Source of the DNA: a virus
Direction: 5' to 3' (one strand)
DNA: 33,021 bases
Virus record (IMG/VR): IMGVR_UViG_3300025889_000508
Coordinates: 1-33,021 of that record
The notes beneath the pieces are model-generated. The model was not told the origin of the DNA. It searched no databases and saw only the letters and a list, made by a program, of their open reading frames with translations. Every line of letters begins with the position of its first letter. Within the stretch, counting starts at the first letter, position 1. This document shows, in pieces, positions 1 through 6,853 of this stretch. The position numbers and the translations under genes are program-made.

Positions 1-2
1 TC

Positions 3-80
3 ATGTATATGTTCGGGGCTTTTTTATACACGTTCCCCGCTAATGTACATATATCGGCTTTTTCTATACATATTCCCGCG
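3..80. repeat. Two imperfect tandem repeats, period about 40 bp
   Basis: Two adjacent copies (3-40 and 43-80) share the order ATGTAyAT, a CGG/CGGGG block, a pyrimidine run (GCTTTTTT or GCTTTTTC), TATACA and TTCCC(C)GC. Within each copy TGTA(T/C)A and TATACA form inverted arms, and in the first copy CGGGG faces CCCCG. On the opposite strand both copies read TGTATA followed by an A-run, which resembles a -10 element pointing out of the window. They could be operator or activator sites, tandem leftward promoters or part of an origin; the sequence does not decide. Confidence 0.5.
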
Positions 81-99
81 AAAGCATCTAAAACTTGAA

Positions 100-127
100 T
101 TGATTGCTTGGTCATGGTGTTTATACT
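100..127 (+). promoter_or_regulatory. Predicted sigma70-type promoter for the left accessory operon
   Basis: TTGATT at 100-105 and TATACT at 122-127 are separated by 16 bp and match four and five positions of the -35 and -10 consensus. The element lies just downstream of the tandem repeats and upstream of the first gene, whose ribosome site is AGAGGAG at about 145-151. It would drive the string of overlapping small genes that follows. Prediction by eye only. Confidence 0.45.
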
Positions 128-160
128 TGGTTTATCAATTAACAGAGAGGAGCAACAAAA

Positions 161-646
161 ATGAAACCAACACAAGAGCAACTGAATGATCCTAAGTGGT
201 GGGATAAGAACGCGCCGGAAGATTGCGATTTATTTTATGAAGATGAACGCCTTAACTATTGGTTTGCACAAAGCGAGTCTTCTCACTCCTGTCATTCTCT
301 ACTAGCCGAACGCCCAACCAAGCCAGCATTTGTGCCGGACACAAATACAAAAACTATATACTGGGTAGCAGAGGTCGATACTCACGGAACTCCATGGAAT
401 TTTGATGGCCCCCATGAAGATCGAAAATCAGCAGAGGATTCAATTCCATTACTTCTAGCAGTTGGTGAAAAAAACAGGAAGCTTGTAGTTACTAGCATGG
501 AGTTTAGCCCCATAAAATCCGAGCGTGATGAATTCATGGAAAAAGCAATGACGGTTTTTAAGGGAGATAACATGGAGCTATATAGTGTTGTAGCTGGCGC
601 TCTATACGACTCCGGCCTATTCTGCCTAAAGGAGACCGACAAATGA
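161..646 (+). CDS. Hypothetical phage protein with MKPTxEQLxDPxWW N-terminus
   Basis: 161-residue soluble protein of unknown function. Residues 1-20 carry the motif MKPTxEQLxDPxWWxKN, which also begins a different, shorter protein on the opposite strand at 28294-28527; the remainders of the two proteins do not look alike. There is no signal peptide or membrane segment. The start follows GAGAGGAGC with good spacing, and the stop overlaps the next start (ATGA at 643-646), so the pair is probably translationally coupled. It is the first gene of the left accessory operon. From memory, this N-terminal motif recurs in many phage orphan proteins as a modular head; its role is unknown. Confidence 0.8.
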   Translation: MKPTQEQLNDPKWWDKNAPEDCDLFYEDERLNYWFAQSESSHSCHSLLAERPTKPAFVPDTNTKTIYWVAEVDTHGTPWNFDGPHEDRKSAEDSIPLLLAVGEKNRKLVVTSMEFSPIKSERDEFMEKAMTVFKGDNMELYSVVAGALYDSGLFCLKETDK

Positions 647-918
647 TCCTACAAATGCGAAGAAACCGCCATGAGGTACTCACCCTTATGAGTACAGGAT
701 TGGTATTCCCACCGGAATATTGCGAGTTTGAAGAAGCATCAGCAATAATGGAAAAGATGAAAGTAATTCTAATGGAGCACGCAGGAACAATGCCAAGCGG
801 GTATTGGTTTGAGATTGTAACAAAGGATAATGAAGGCCGTGAGCGTACCAGTGAGATACCGGCAGAACTGGACAACGCCGACGAGCTGCATTTCTGGTAT
901 CTAAGTGAGGTGCAATAA
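643..918 (+). CDS. Hypothetical small phage protein
   Basis: 91 residues, not recognised. The sequence is mixed helical with an acidic C-terminal half and no signal peptide or membrane segment. The ATG overlaps the upstream stop by four bases and is preceded by AAAGGAG. The last base overlaps the ATG of the next small gene. Tight packing and good ribosome sites support it as real; no function can be given. Confidence 0.7.
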   Translation: MILQMRRNRHEVLTLMSTGLVFPPEYCEFEEASAIMEKMKVILMEHAGTMPSGYWFEIVTKDNEGRERTSEIPAELDNADELHFWYLSEVQ

Positions 919-1082
919 TGGCTTACTACACACCATACGAAGAGCAAGAACCTTGCTGCTTCATGGATTGCCAAGCGATAGGTGATAGGCGAGTGCATGA
1001 CACCGTCCATGGGCAGATTGTTAGTGTATGCAAGGAACACGAAGAGGAGCTTATCCAATGGATAGCGGAATCGCTTACATAA
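918..1082 (+). CDS. Small zinc-ribbon-like protein
   Basis: 54-residue protein beginning MAYYTPYEEQ. It has a Cys-Cys-(x)3-Cys group in its first third and a CKEH element in its second half, so a CxxxC...CxxH arrangement could hold one zinc ion, as in many small phage zinc-ribbon proteins. The start overlaps the end of the preceding gene (GTGCAATAATGG context), and the 3' end overlaps the following gene by 25 bases. Assignment as a zinc-binding protein is inference from cysteine spacing; the target is unknown. Confidence 0.6.
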   Translation: MAYYTPYEEQEPCCFMDCQAIGDRRVHDTVHGQIVSVCKEHEEELIQWIAESLT

Positions 1083-1231
1083 TCGGTCTTTTGTGGTGCT
1101 TTACTTATGTGCTGGTGCTTCATATAGAAGTGCCGCAGATAGACACAGGCCTGCCGCAAGTATCGGAAAAGTACGACTCACGCGCACAGATCAAAACCGC
1201 TTGCATGGCGTTCGTTGAGCGTGTAGATTGA
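1058..1231 (+). CDS. Small single-pass membrane protein
   Basis: 57 residues. Residues 4-23 form one hydrophobic segment rich in Ile, Leu, Val and aromatics, followed by a polar tail. The ATG at 1058 is chosen because GAAGAGGAGC lies seven bases upstream, inside the end of the previous gene; an upstream in-frame ATG at 1028 has no such site. Small inner-membrane proteins of this kind are common among phage accessory genes. No function is assigned. Confidence 0.55.
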   Translation: MDSGIAYIIGLLWCFTYVLVLHIEVPQIDTGLPQVSEKYDSRAQIKTACMAFVERVD

Positions 1232-1247
1232 ACGAATCATCAACCAG

Positions 1248-1295
1248 AAGGAGGTGATTAAGCTGTACCCGCCAATCACATGCGAGAGTATCTGA
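1248..1295 (+). promoter_or_regulatory. Full-length Shine-Dalgarno with possible leader peptide
   Basis: AAGGAGGTGAT at 1248-1258 matches the anti-SD end of 16S rRNA over 11 bases, yet no ordinary gene starts behind it. In register are GTG (1254, overlapping the SD) and CTG (1263, eight bases after GGAGG), which would give a 10-13 codon peptide ending at TGA 1293-1295. A nine-codon ATG frame (1280-1309, MREYLRRFF) also exists but lies about 20 bases away. The peptide would run through the 5' arm of the terminator that follows, an arrangement typical of attenuation. Real as a sequence; the function is inferred. Confidence 0.4.
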
Positions 1296-1307
1296 GGCGG
1301 TTTTTTT
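1269..1307 (+). terminator. Hairpin plus T-tract before lipoprotein gene
   Basis: CCGCC (1269-1273) pairs with GGCGG (1296-1300), extended inwards by TCA/TGA across a small AA bulge, and is followed by seven T residues (1301-1307). It lies between the small membrane protein gene and the lipoprotein gene, whose own ribosome site TAAGGAG is downstream of the T-tract. The long loop makes it a moderate intrinsic terminator or attenuator. Confidence 0.5.
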
Positions 1308-1323
1308 AACTAAGGAGCAGATT

Positions 1324-1530
1324 ATGAAAAATCTAGTTTTAATTCTATCGATAGCCGCAATTAGCGGATGCAAGACAAACGTTTCTGACCTGAATGATGA
1401 CATCAAGATATGCCAAAACAAGACTGGCGAAAGATGCTCATGGGTGGTTCTGCCTGAAAGCTCTATTCCAGATATTGTAGTGATATATAAAAAATATGGA
1501 CTTATTGCAGATGATCAGGAGCAACCATGA
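1324..1530 (+). CDS. Small outer-membrane lipoprotein
   Basis: 68 residues. The signal sequence MKNLVLILSIAAISGC ends in a good lipobox (ISGC, Cys16), followed by Lys rather than Asp at +2, which predicts outer-membrane sorting. The mature part is about 53 residues with two more cysteines (CQ and RCSW) that could form a disulfide. It is not proline-rich, so it does not look like a classical Rz1. The gene has its own strong ribosome site (TAAGGAG) after a terminator-like hairpin and ends in an ATGA overlap with the outer-membrane-protein gene behind it, so the two products are probably made together at the envelope. Surface exclusion or lysogenic conversion is possible but not shown. Confidence 0.7.
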   Translation: MKNLVLILSIAAISGCKTNVSDLNDDIKICQNKTGERCSWVVLPESSIPDIVVIYKKYGLIADDQEQP

Positions 1531-1973
1531 AAACCATCAAGATCACAATGGCCACGCTACTTCTGATTCTAGCTTATTCGCTAGTAGCAGAAGACACAGA
1601 GGCCAATCAATCAATCTACGCAGGTCTTTACACGCAGCACTACTCGGGCGGCGAAGACTACAACGAAGACAATCGCGTCATTCAATATCAATACAACGAC
1701 TCAGGCCGATTCTACGGCGCTGCTACGTTCAAAAACTCGTACAGCGTGCGATCGTATCAGGCAGGCGCTGGGCGTTACTGGCAGGACGGGCAAAGCGAGC
1801 TAGGTGCAGGCGTGAGTGTTGTTTATGGGTACGAAGGACATCTAAAAACAGTTGGGCTGGGCTTGATTATCGTACCTGGCGTTTATTACGAATATAGACT
1901 AGGCTCGACAATAGGTGTAAAAATGATTGTTATGCCATCCGTGTACAATATTGGGTTTAATTATGCGTTTTAA
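1527..1973 (+). CDS. Outer-membrane beta-barrel-like protein
   Basis: 148 residues. An N-terminal signal peptide (about residues 1-21, ending around LVAED) precedes a mature chain of alternating polar and hydrophobic residues rich in Tyr, Gly and Ser. It ends in Tyr-Ala-Phe, the C-terminal aromatic signature of barrel proteins handled by the Bam machinery. Size fits a small eight-stranded barrel (OmpX, PagP or OmpA-N scale). It is coupled to the preceding lipoprotein gene by ATGA, with GGAG just upstream. A second, unrelated-looking barrel gene sits at 25340-25840 on the other strand. Phage barrel proteins such as lambda Lom alter the host surface; that role here is inference. Confidence 0.7.
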   Translation: MKTIKITMATLLLILAYSLVAEDTEANQSIYAGLYTQHYSGGEDYNEDNRVIQYQYNDSGRFYGAATFKNSYSVRSYQAGAGRYWQDGQSELGAGVSVVYGYEGHLKTVGLGLIIVPGVYYEYRLGSTIGVKMIVMPSVYNIGFNYAF

Positions 1974-1984
1974 GGAGAGATACA

Positions 1985-2299
1985 ATGAGTGAATATACAC
2001 AAGGTATCTGCATGGATGGTGCGGCAATACTAAAAGATGGCGAGATGCTAACCATAGAGGAAATTCTTGAAGGTTTGCGAGCAGGTGAAGAAGCCAAACA
2101 ACAAGCCACCGCCTACCGCATTAGCTTGGAGAATCTTGAGGCCAGCCTGCCAAAGGTTCGGGCGGCTGCTATCAGACTGCTAATCAATGAAGAAATGGTA
2201 GTTGGAAGGCTTAGAAATGATTCCATGCGAAGTTTTATTTTTGTTAGTGACGCAAAGGCATTTGCTGATAAATTGGAGCAAGGCAATGAGACATTATAA
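1985..2299 (+). CDS. Hypothetical phage protein (TQGICxDGAAIL type)
   Basis: 104 residues, soluble. It begins with the phrase TQGICMDGAAILKDGEMLT, which I recall from many small phage proteins of unknown role. The middle (residues 35-70) is helical and coiled-coil-like (EEAKQQATAYRISLENLEA). It has an AAGGAG ribosome site and a 14-base overlap with the next small gene. Function unknown. Confidence 0.7.
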   Translation: MSEYTQGICMDGAAILKDGEMLTIEEILEGLRAGEEAKQQATAYRISLENLEASLPKVRAAAIRLLINEEMVVGRLRNDSMRSFIFVSDAKAFADKLEQGNETL

Positions 2300-2426
2300 A
2301 AATCATACAAGATGCAAGCTAATTTATGATTCTTGGCCTGATTGGAAGAAAGAAGTGACTCTTACAAAATACAGTAAAAGAGATAAAAATACAGAAGCTG
2401 CCGATAGAAAAGGAGCAAGGAAATGA
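2286..2426 (+). CDS. Small basic hypothetical protein
   Basis: 46 residues, rich in Lys, Arg and Trp (RHYKNH, DSWPDWKKE). It starts at an ATG preceded by TTGGAGCAAGG inside the end of the previous gene, and its stop overlaps the next start as ATGA (2423-2426). This coupling on both sides is the main support. A nucleic-acid-binding role would fit its charge but cannot be shown. Confidence 0.5.
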   Translation: MRHYKNHTRCKLIYDSWPDWKKEVTLTKYSKRDKNTEAADRKGARK

Positions 2427-2653
2427 GTAATGATTTTCAAAGAGAAGATAGATATTTAGTATTCAAACTAAGTGATATTGAAAAATACCTTATCCCATCA
2501 GAACGACAGGCTCTTAGTTTTTATTCTAAGGTAATTGATGATTGCAGAAAAGAAGATGGTAAAGAAACTTTACGCACTGTATGTATAGAGGAAGATTGGC
2601 CAGAATATGATAAAGTTTGGGATATGCTAAAGGAGCGCATGGACAATGAGTAA
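2423..2653 (+). CDS. Hypothetical small phage protein
   Basis: 76 residues, acidic and helical, with no signal peptide or membrane segment and no family recognised. It is coupled upstream by ATGA and overlaps the following gene by eight bases. AAAGGAGCAAGG lies before its ATG. The local sequence is visibly more AT-rich than the head genes, as often seen for phage accessory genes. Confidence 0.65.
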   Translation: MSNDFQREDRYLVFKLSDIEKYLIPSERQALSFYSKVIDDCRKEDGKETLRTVCIEEDWPEYDKVWDMLKERMDNE

Positions 2654-2951
2654 GCAGAAGATTAGACAATTGGCACTTGATAAGGGCTTCAAACTAAAAG
2701 AACAGTCAAATGGTGAAATGGATTTGAACCCGTATGTATATGATTTTGCCGAGGCATTGATCAAAGACCAGAGCGCGTGGAACGAAGAGCGAACCACATT
2801 GCTACAGGCTGTTAGATTCTACGCTGAACAAGCAGATTACAGCGCATCATGGAATGTAGACAGTGCTTTTCACGTAATGGAAGACAGGGGCGCAGTGGCA
2901 AGAAACGCTTTATTTCAAATAGATGCACTACCACCAACACAGGAGGGTTGA
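2646..2951 (+). CDS. Hypothetical phage protein
   Basis: 101 residues, soluble, mostly helical. The central part (EALIKDQSAWNEERTTLLQAVRF, residues about 37-59) looks amphipathic. AAGGAGCGCATGG lies before the start. The stop at 2949-2951 is immediately followed by the GTG of the next gene. No function is recognised. Confidence 0.65.
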   Translation: MSKQKIRQLALDKGFKLKEQSNGEMDLNPYVYDFAEALIKDQSAWNEERTTLLQAVRFYAEQADYSASWNVDSAFHVMEDRGAVARNALFQIDALPPTQEG

Positions 2952-2952
2952 T

Positions 2953-3126
2953 GTGAAAATACCTAGAATCAACAGGGTTACATTATTTCTATTTTATTTA
3001 ATGCTCGCTATATGGTCTTTGTTTCACCCTAAAGGCACTGTGTTTCTACTTGATGCACATAAAGAAAAGCATTTAAGAGATGCAACGGAGCGATCAAGAA
3101 AGCGTAGATTTGGAGGCAGAGTATGA
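2953..3126 (+). CDS. Small single-pass membrane protein, GTG start
   Basis: 57 residues from GTG at 2953. This start is chosen because AGGAGGG (2941-2947) is six bases upstream and the previous stop abuts it; the in-frame ATG at 2923 lacks a ribosome site and lies deep in the neighbour. Residues about 9-24 are hydrophobic (VTLFLFYLMLAIWSLF), followed by a basic tail ending RKRRFGGRV, giving an N-terminal anchor with a positive C-terminal part. The stop overlaps the next ATG. Function unknown. Confidence 0.6.
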   Translation: MKIPRINRVTLFLFYLMLAIWSLFHPKGTVFLLDAHKEKHLRDATERSRKRRFGGRV

Positions 3127-3365
3127 CAGAACAAAACCTACTAGACCGCCTAGAAAGCGCAAAGCGGCGCATCGCTAGCCTAGAAGCTGAGAACAACAAG
3201 CTGACGAATGATTGTAAGGCCAAGAACGGCACCATTGCTAGTCTGCGTGGGCGCAACGGATTTTTAAAGTCTGCATTAGCAAAGCTTGCAAAGGTAACTC
3301 CAAACGCCTATGACAAAATAGAGGCATGGCAAAAAATAGCAAATGATTGTAAGCATTTGGAGTGA
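3123..3365 (+). CDS. Coiled-coil hypothetical protein
   Basis: 80 residues. Residues 5-30 show heptad spacing (LLDRLESAKRRIASLEAENNKL) typical of a short parallel coiled coil; the remainder is basic and helical. It is coupled to the previous gene by ATGA and ends just before the next start. Such small coiled-coil proteins are common next to terminase genes; no function is assigned. Confidence 0.65.
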   Translation: MTEQNLLDRLESAKRRIASLEAENNKLTNDCKAKNGTIASLRGRNGFLKSALAKLAKVTPNAYDKIEAWQKIANDCKHLE

Positions 3366-3367
3366 TT

Positions 3368-3610
3368 ATGTACTACATAGTAAAAACAGCAGTTTACGAC
3401 CACGGCGTAATGTGGATTGGAGAAGATGAAGCCGAAGCCATTAAAGAGGCAAACAGGTTTCGCTCTATGGATGGCGATAATCATCATGATTATGAGGTTC
3501 GACTGTTTGGAGAGCCTTCACTTTGTTTGAGTGGCGGCTTGAAGCAATTTTATGGTCAGAAGTTTTTAGACTGGAAGGCTGGCGGTAAAGTGGTGTATAC
3601 AGCTAGCTAG
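3368..3610 (+). CDS. Hypothetical phage protein
   Basis: 80 residues from ATG 3368 (GGAG at 3359-3362 gives proper spacing; an in-frame GTG at 3362 overlaps that site). The sequence is mixed alpha/beta with a acidic helix (EDEAEAIKEANRF) and no membrane segment. It is the last of the left accessory genes; the late-promoter motif starts directly at the base after its TAG stop. Confidence 0.65.
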   Translation: MYYIVKTAVYDHGVMWIGEDEAEAIKEANRFRSMDGDNHHDYEVRLFGEPSLCLSGGLKQFYGQKFLDWKAGGKVVYTAS

Positions 3611-3619
3611 TGATACAAT
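3611..3619 (+). promoter_or_regulatory. Extended -10 promoter motif before small terminase
   Basis: TGATACAAT, an extended -10 (TGnTACAAT), begins at the base after the preceding stop and 33 bases before the ATG of the small terminase gene. No good -35 is seen (TGGTGT at 3591-3596). It is one of six such motifs in the late region. Confidence 0.5.
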
Positions 3620-3643
3620 CAAGGCATTTATAGGAGACTATCT

Positions 3644-4126
3644 ATGCCTTTCGAACATGGCAACCAGCTCTACCAGCTACGAGAAAAAGACCAAGGCACC
3701 CGCCCGTTTATATTCGAATTCCCTGAAGAACTGATCAGGGAGTTCAATAAGTACGCCAAACACAAACACGAAAACCCTGAGCGTATCCATACGCCTATCG
3801 CTTCCGACCCTTCACTGCATACTGAGAAGTACCTGCCACTAACTATGCAGGGATTCGCTGCGTTCCTTGGCATTGCTAGGCAGACGTTAAACGCATGGTC
3901 AAAAGATGGCCATCACCTAGCAGAAGCTGTAAACAAGATCAAAACCCAGTGCGAGGCTAGCCAGTTAGAAGGCGCTATGATTGGCAAATACAATGCGCCG
4001 ATTGTTATTCGTAACCTAGGGCTTGGGGATAAGGTTGACCACACAAGCTCAGATGGATCATTGAAAGCACCTAGTCGAATCGAACTAATCGCACCGAAGA
4101 TAGACGATGACAACAGCGACGATTGA
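3644..4126 (+). CDS. terS: Terminase small subunit
   Basis: 160 residues. Terminase small subunits recognise the packaging site on phage DNA and load it onto the large subunit. Residues about 66-90 form a helix-turn-helix (LTMQGFAAFLGIARQTLNAWSK), followed by a helical oligomerisation stretch (residues 93-130) and an acidic tail ending DDDNSDD. Size and order fit the family, and the gene immediately precedes and overlaps the large subunit by 20 bases. TAGGAGA lies upstream of the ATG, and an extended -10 lies 33 bases upstream. Assignment rests on HTH, size and position. Confidence 0.85.
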   Translation: MPFEHGNQLYQLREKDQGTRPFIFEFPEELIREFNKYAKHKHENPERIHTPIASDPSLHTEKYLPLTMQGFAAFLGIARQTLNAWSKDGHHLAEAVNKIKTQCEASQLEGAMIGKYNAPIVIRNLGLGDKVDHTSSDGSLKAPSRIELIAPKIDDDNSDD

Positions 4127-5345
4127 GCTACCGCCCAAGCTAATCCCTGTATTCAGTGGCAAGGCACCTGTAAGGGGTGCCCATGGTGGCAGGGGTAGCG
4201 CTAAGACTCGCAGCTTTGCTTTAATGGCTGGTGTTCGCGGATACATGCTTGCTAGTGAAGGTATCAGCGGCGTTATATTGTGTGGCCGTGAATATATGAA
4301 CTCTCTGGCGGATTCATCCATGGAAGAGATTAAGCAAGCCATCAAAGAAACGCCATGGCTAGAAGCCCAATACGACATTGGCGAAAACTACATACGAACC
4401 AAGTGCAAGCGAGTCTCGTTTGTATTCGCAGGCCTTCGCCACAATCTAGACAGCATCAAATCTAAGGCGCGTATCCTCCTTGCATGGGTAGACGAGGCAG
4501 AGTCCGTTAGTGATGTTGCATGGTCAAAACTAATACCAACCATTCGAGGCATTGAAGACGCTGAGCTATGGGTAACATGGAACCCAGAGAAGAAGGAAAG
4601 CCCGACAGATATCAGGTTTAGACTGAAAGCTGCTGCCGATGCCAAGATAGTGGAAATGAACTACACGGACAATCCATGGTTCCCTAAAGTGCTGGAGCGT
4701 GCCCGCCTAGAAGACAAGCGCATAATGAATGAGTCGGATTATCGCTGGATATGGGAAGGTGCATATCACGAACATTCAGATTCACAGATATTTGCTAACA
4801 AGTACCGCATTGCTGACTTCACTCCCCAGCCAAATTGGGATGGGCCTTACAATGGTTTGGACTTTGGCTTTGCTCAAGATCCAACGGCTGCCGTGAAGTG
4901 CTGGGTTAATACCGACACGCTTTATATTGAATATGAGGCTGGTAAGGTCGGGCTTGAGCTGGACGACACAAGCGAATATATTGAGCGATTAATACCAGAT
5001 TACGGTCAGTATGTTATTCGTGCGGACAGTGCCCGCCCTGAGTCTATCAGCTATCTAAAACGCTTTGGTATGCCTCGCATAGTTGGCGTGGAGAAAGGCA
5101 AAGGCAGTGTAGAGGATGGCATTGAGTTCATAAAGAGCTTTAAAGAGGTCGTTATCCATACGCGATGCAAAGAAGTTGCCAAAGAGTTTAGTCTGTACAG
5201 CTACAAGGTAGACAGGCTTACTCAGGATGTATTACCAGTGCCTGTGGACGCTTGGAACCATTACATTGATGCCATTCGTTACGCATTACAGCCGCTCATG
5301 AAGGCACGTAAATTCAAACCAATCTCCATATCATTTATTAATTAG
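4107..5345 (+). CDS. terL: Terminase large subunit
   Basis: 412 residues, the ATPase/nuclease motor that packages DNA into the prohead. Walker A is GGRGSAKT (27-34), Walker B with catalytic Glu is ILLAWVDEAE (123-132), and the coupling motif is TWNP (157-160). The RNase H-like nuclease domain shows LDFGFAQDPT (Asp252 and Asp258), RADS (Asp307) and DAWNHYIDAIRYAL with Asp388 near the end. This is the Terminase_3-type layout and the length is normal. It overlaps the small subunit. Replication concatemers are the expected substrate; cos versus headful packaging cannot be told from this alone. Confidence 0.97.
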   Translation: MTTATIELPPKLIPVFSGKAPVRGAHGGRGSAKTRSFALMAGVRGYMLASEGISGVILCGREYMNSLADSSMEEIKQAIKETPWLEAQYDIGENYIRTKCKRVSFVFAGLRHNLDSIKSKARILLAWVDEAESVSDVAWSKLIPTIRGIEDAELWVTWNPEKKESPTDIRFRLKAAADAKIVEMNYTDNPWFPKVLERARLEDKRIMNESDYRWIWEGAYHEHSDSQIFANKYRIADFTPQPNWDGPYNGLDFGFAQDPTAAVKCWVNTDTLYIEYEAGKVGLELDDTSEYIERLIPDYGQYVIRADSARPESISYLKRFGMPRIVGVEKGKGSVEDGIEFIKSFKEVVIHTRCKEVAKEFSLYSYKVDRLTQDVLPVPVDAWNHYIDAIRYALQPLMKARKFKPISISFIN

Positions 5346-5352
5346 TCTATGG

Positions 5353-5361
5353 TGTTATAAT
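5353..5361 (+). promoter_or_regulatory. Extended -10 promoter motif before portal
   Basis: TGTTATAAT, a perfect extended -10, lies eight bases after the large terminase stop and 33 bases before the portal ATG. The -35 region (about 5333-5338, ATTTAT) is poor. Confidence 0.6.
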
Positions 5362-5385
5362 AGGCAAAAACTATAGGGCCGAATA

Positions 5386-6789
5386 ATGGGCGTTACAACT
5401 TTACATCCTGAATACACGTTAAACCTGCCCGACGTTACTCGCACCCGCGATAGCGTAAAGGGCCAGCGTACTATCAAGAGCAAAGGTAAAACCTACCTTC
5501 CTGCTGATTTTGCCGAGTCCGACGCTAGCCGCTATACAGTTTATAAAGAGCGCGCTTACTTTCTTGGCGCTACCCGTCAAGCAGCTAAATCATACAGCGG
5601 TATGGTGTTTCGTAAACCTGCGGACATGGGCGAACAGGGTTTACCGTCTCAGCTTGACGAATATCTGTACAACATAGACGGCAGCGGCAAAAGCCTTGAG
5701 CAGTTGGCAAAGTTCGGGTTCACTGAGCTAGAAGAAGCTGGGCGCATTGGAATTCTGGCAGACTACACCAACGACCAAGAAGGCTTAACCAAGCTAGACG
5801 AACGCCTATCAGGTGCGCGTCCTGTATTGCTGCCTTATGTGTTCGAGTCTATTGGCAATTGGAAGACAGGCACGGTTAGAGGGCGCTCAATGCTAACTAA
5901 GGTCGTGCTGCGTGAAACCATTGAGATAAGCGCAGACGAGTTCGATCATGAGAGCGAATATCAATACCGTGTGTTGCGTATGAATGACCAAGGTCAGTAC
6001 ACAATGCAACTTTATGACGATAGCAGTATGCCGAAAGGCGACGAAATTGTAGTACTAGCCAATGGCCAGCCTCTTGATCATATTCCGTTCTACATTGCAG
6101 GCACAGAAGACAACACGCCAGCCGTTGACGCCCCTTTGCTGCTCGACCTTGCCAATATGAATATCAGTCATTATCAATCAACTGCTAGCGTAGAGGAGGC
6201 AGCTTACCTGCTTGGATGCCCTACGTTGCATATTGATATCGGCGAGATGAGTGTTGACGAGTTCGCATCTGCTAACCCAGCAGGGGTTAAGGTAGGTGCT
6301 CGCCAGGGGTTGCAAACCAAGGGCGGCTCCATTGAGATGGTACAGGCCAATGAATCCAATCTTGGCGCATCTCAGATGGAAAACAAGATTGAGCGCATGA
6401 AAGAATTAGGCGCGAAACTTGTCACCAAGGGCGGCCAGAACGAGACAGCAGAAGCGGCACGAATCAATGCAAGCGGTGAAGCCAGCGCCTTAGACATCGC
6501 CGTAAACAACTTATCAGACGTATTAGAAAAGGCTCTAGAGGATTTCCTTCGCTTCCTTGGTGTTGAAACAGAAGTGACGTACCGACTAAACACTGAATTC
6601 TGGGAATCGTCAATTGATCCACAAGTGTTGAACGGAATTACTGGGCTTAAGACAATGGGTGTTGTTTCTAACCAAGACGTTCGCTACATGATCAGAACAA
6701 AAAACATCGGGTTCAAAGAAGGTAGAACCGATGAAGAAATCGACGCATCAATAGCCGATGACAATAGCGGTTTAACACTTGATAGTTAA
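5386..6789 (+). CDS. Portal protein (DUF4055-type)
   Basis: 467 residues. The portal is the dodecameric channel at one capsid vertex through which DNA enters and to which the tail joins. It resembles the DUF4055 portal family: an N-terminal YKERAYFLGATRQAAKSYSGMVFRKP block, a central DGSG...GFTELEEAGRIGILADY stretch, a helical stem/crown region with ETAEAARINASGEASALD and a C-terminal NxGFKEGRTDEEIDA. Length is normal. It sits directly after terL and before the scaffold, as expected. GGGCC is the only SD-like element before the ATG. Confidence 0.9.
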   Translation: MGVTTLHPEYTLNLPDVTRTRDSVKGQRTIKSKGKTYLPADFAESDASRYTVYKERAYFLGATRQAAKSYSGMVFRKPADMGEQGLPSQLDEYLYNIDGSGKSLEQLAKFGFTELEEAGRIGILADYTNDQEGLTKLDERLSGARPVLLPYVFESIGNWKTGTVRGRSMLTKVVLRETIEISADEFDHESEYQYRVLRMNDQGQYTMQLYDDSSMPKGDEIVVLANGQPLDHIPFYIAGTEDNTPAVDAPLLLDLANMNISHYQSTASVEEAAYLLGCPTLHIDIGEMSVDEFASANPAGVKVGARQGLQTKGGSIEMVQANESNLGASQMENKIERMKELGAKLVTKGGQNETAEAARINASGEASALDIAVNNLSDVLEKALEDFLRFLGVETEVTYRLNTEFWESSIDPQVLNGITGLKTMGVVSNQDVRYMIRTKNIGFKEGRTDEEIDASIADDNSGLTLDS

Positions 6790-6790
6790 T

Positions 6791-6799
6791 TGCTATAAT
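6791..6799 (+). promoter_or_regulatory. Extended -10 promoter motif before scaffold
   Basis: TGCTATAAT lies two bases after the portal stop, with TTTAAC at 6771-6776 as a partial -35 (17-bp spacer). The leader to the scaffold ATG is longer here (63 bases from the TG). It contains two mutually exclusive short stems, GGCTT/AAGCC (6811-6815 with 6827-6831) and GCTTG/CAAGC (6812-6816 with 6831-6835), which could tune scaffold translation. Confidence 0.55.
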
Positions 6800-6853
6800 C
6801 ACAACCAGAAGGCTTGACAGGTCGTTAAGCCAAGCAATCCAGCGGGTGCTAGA

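Noticed and set aside
3-80. CRISPR-like array
   Set aside because: Only two imperfect units directly adjoin; there are no spacers and no cas genes.
558-1058. 166-codon frame on the - strand
   Set aside because: It runs antisense through three coupled + strand genes with good ribosome sites, and its translation has no recognisable features or SD.
1496-1897. 133-codon Arg-rich frame on the + strand
   Set aside because: It is an out-of-frame shadow of the outer-membrane barrel gene; composition is extreme in Arg and no ribosome site is present.
6811-6835. TTGACA (6814-6819) as a -35 element
   Set aside because: No -10-like hexamer follows at 16-18 bases; the segment is better explained as part of short stems in the scaffold leader.
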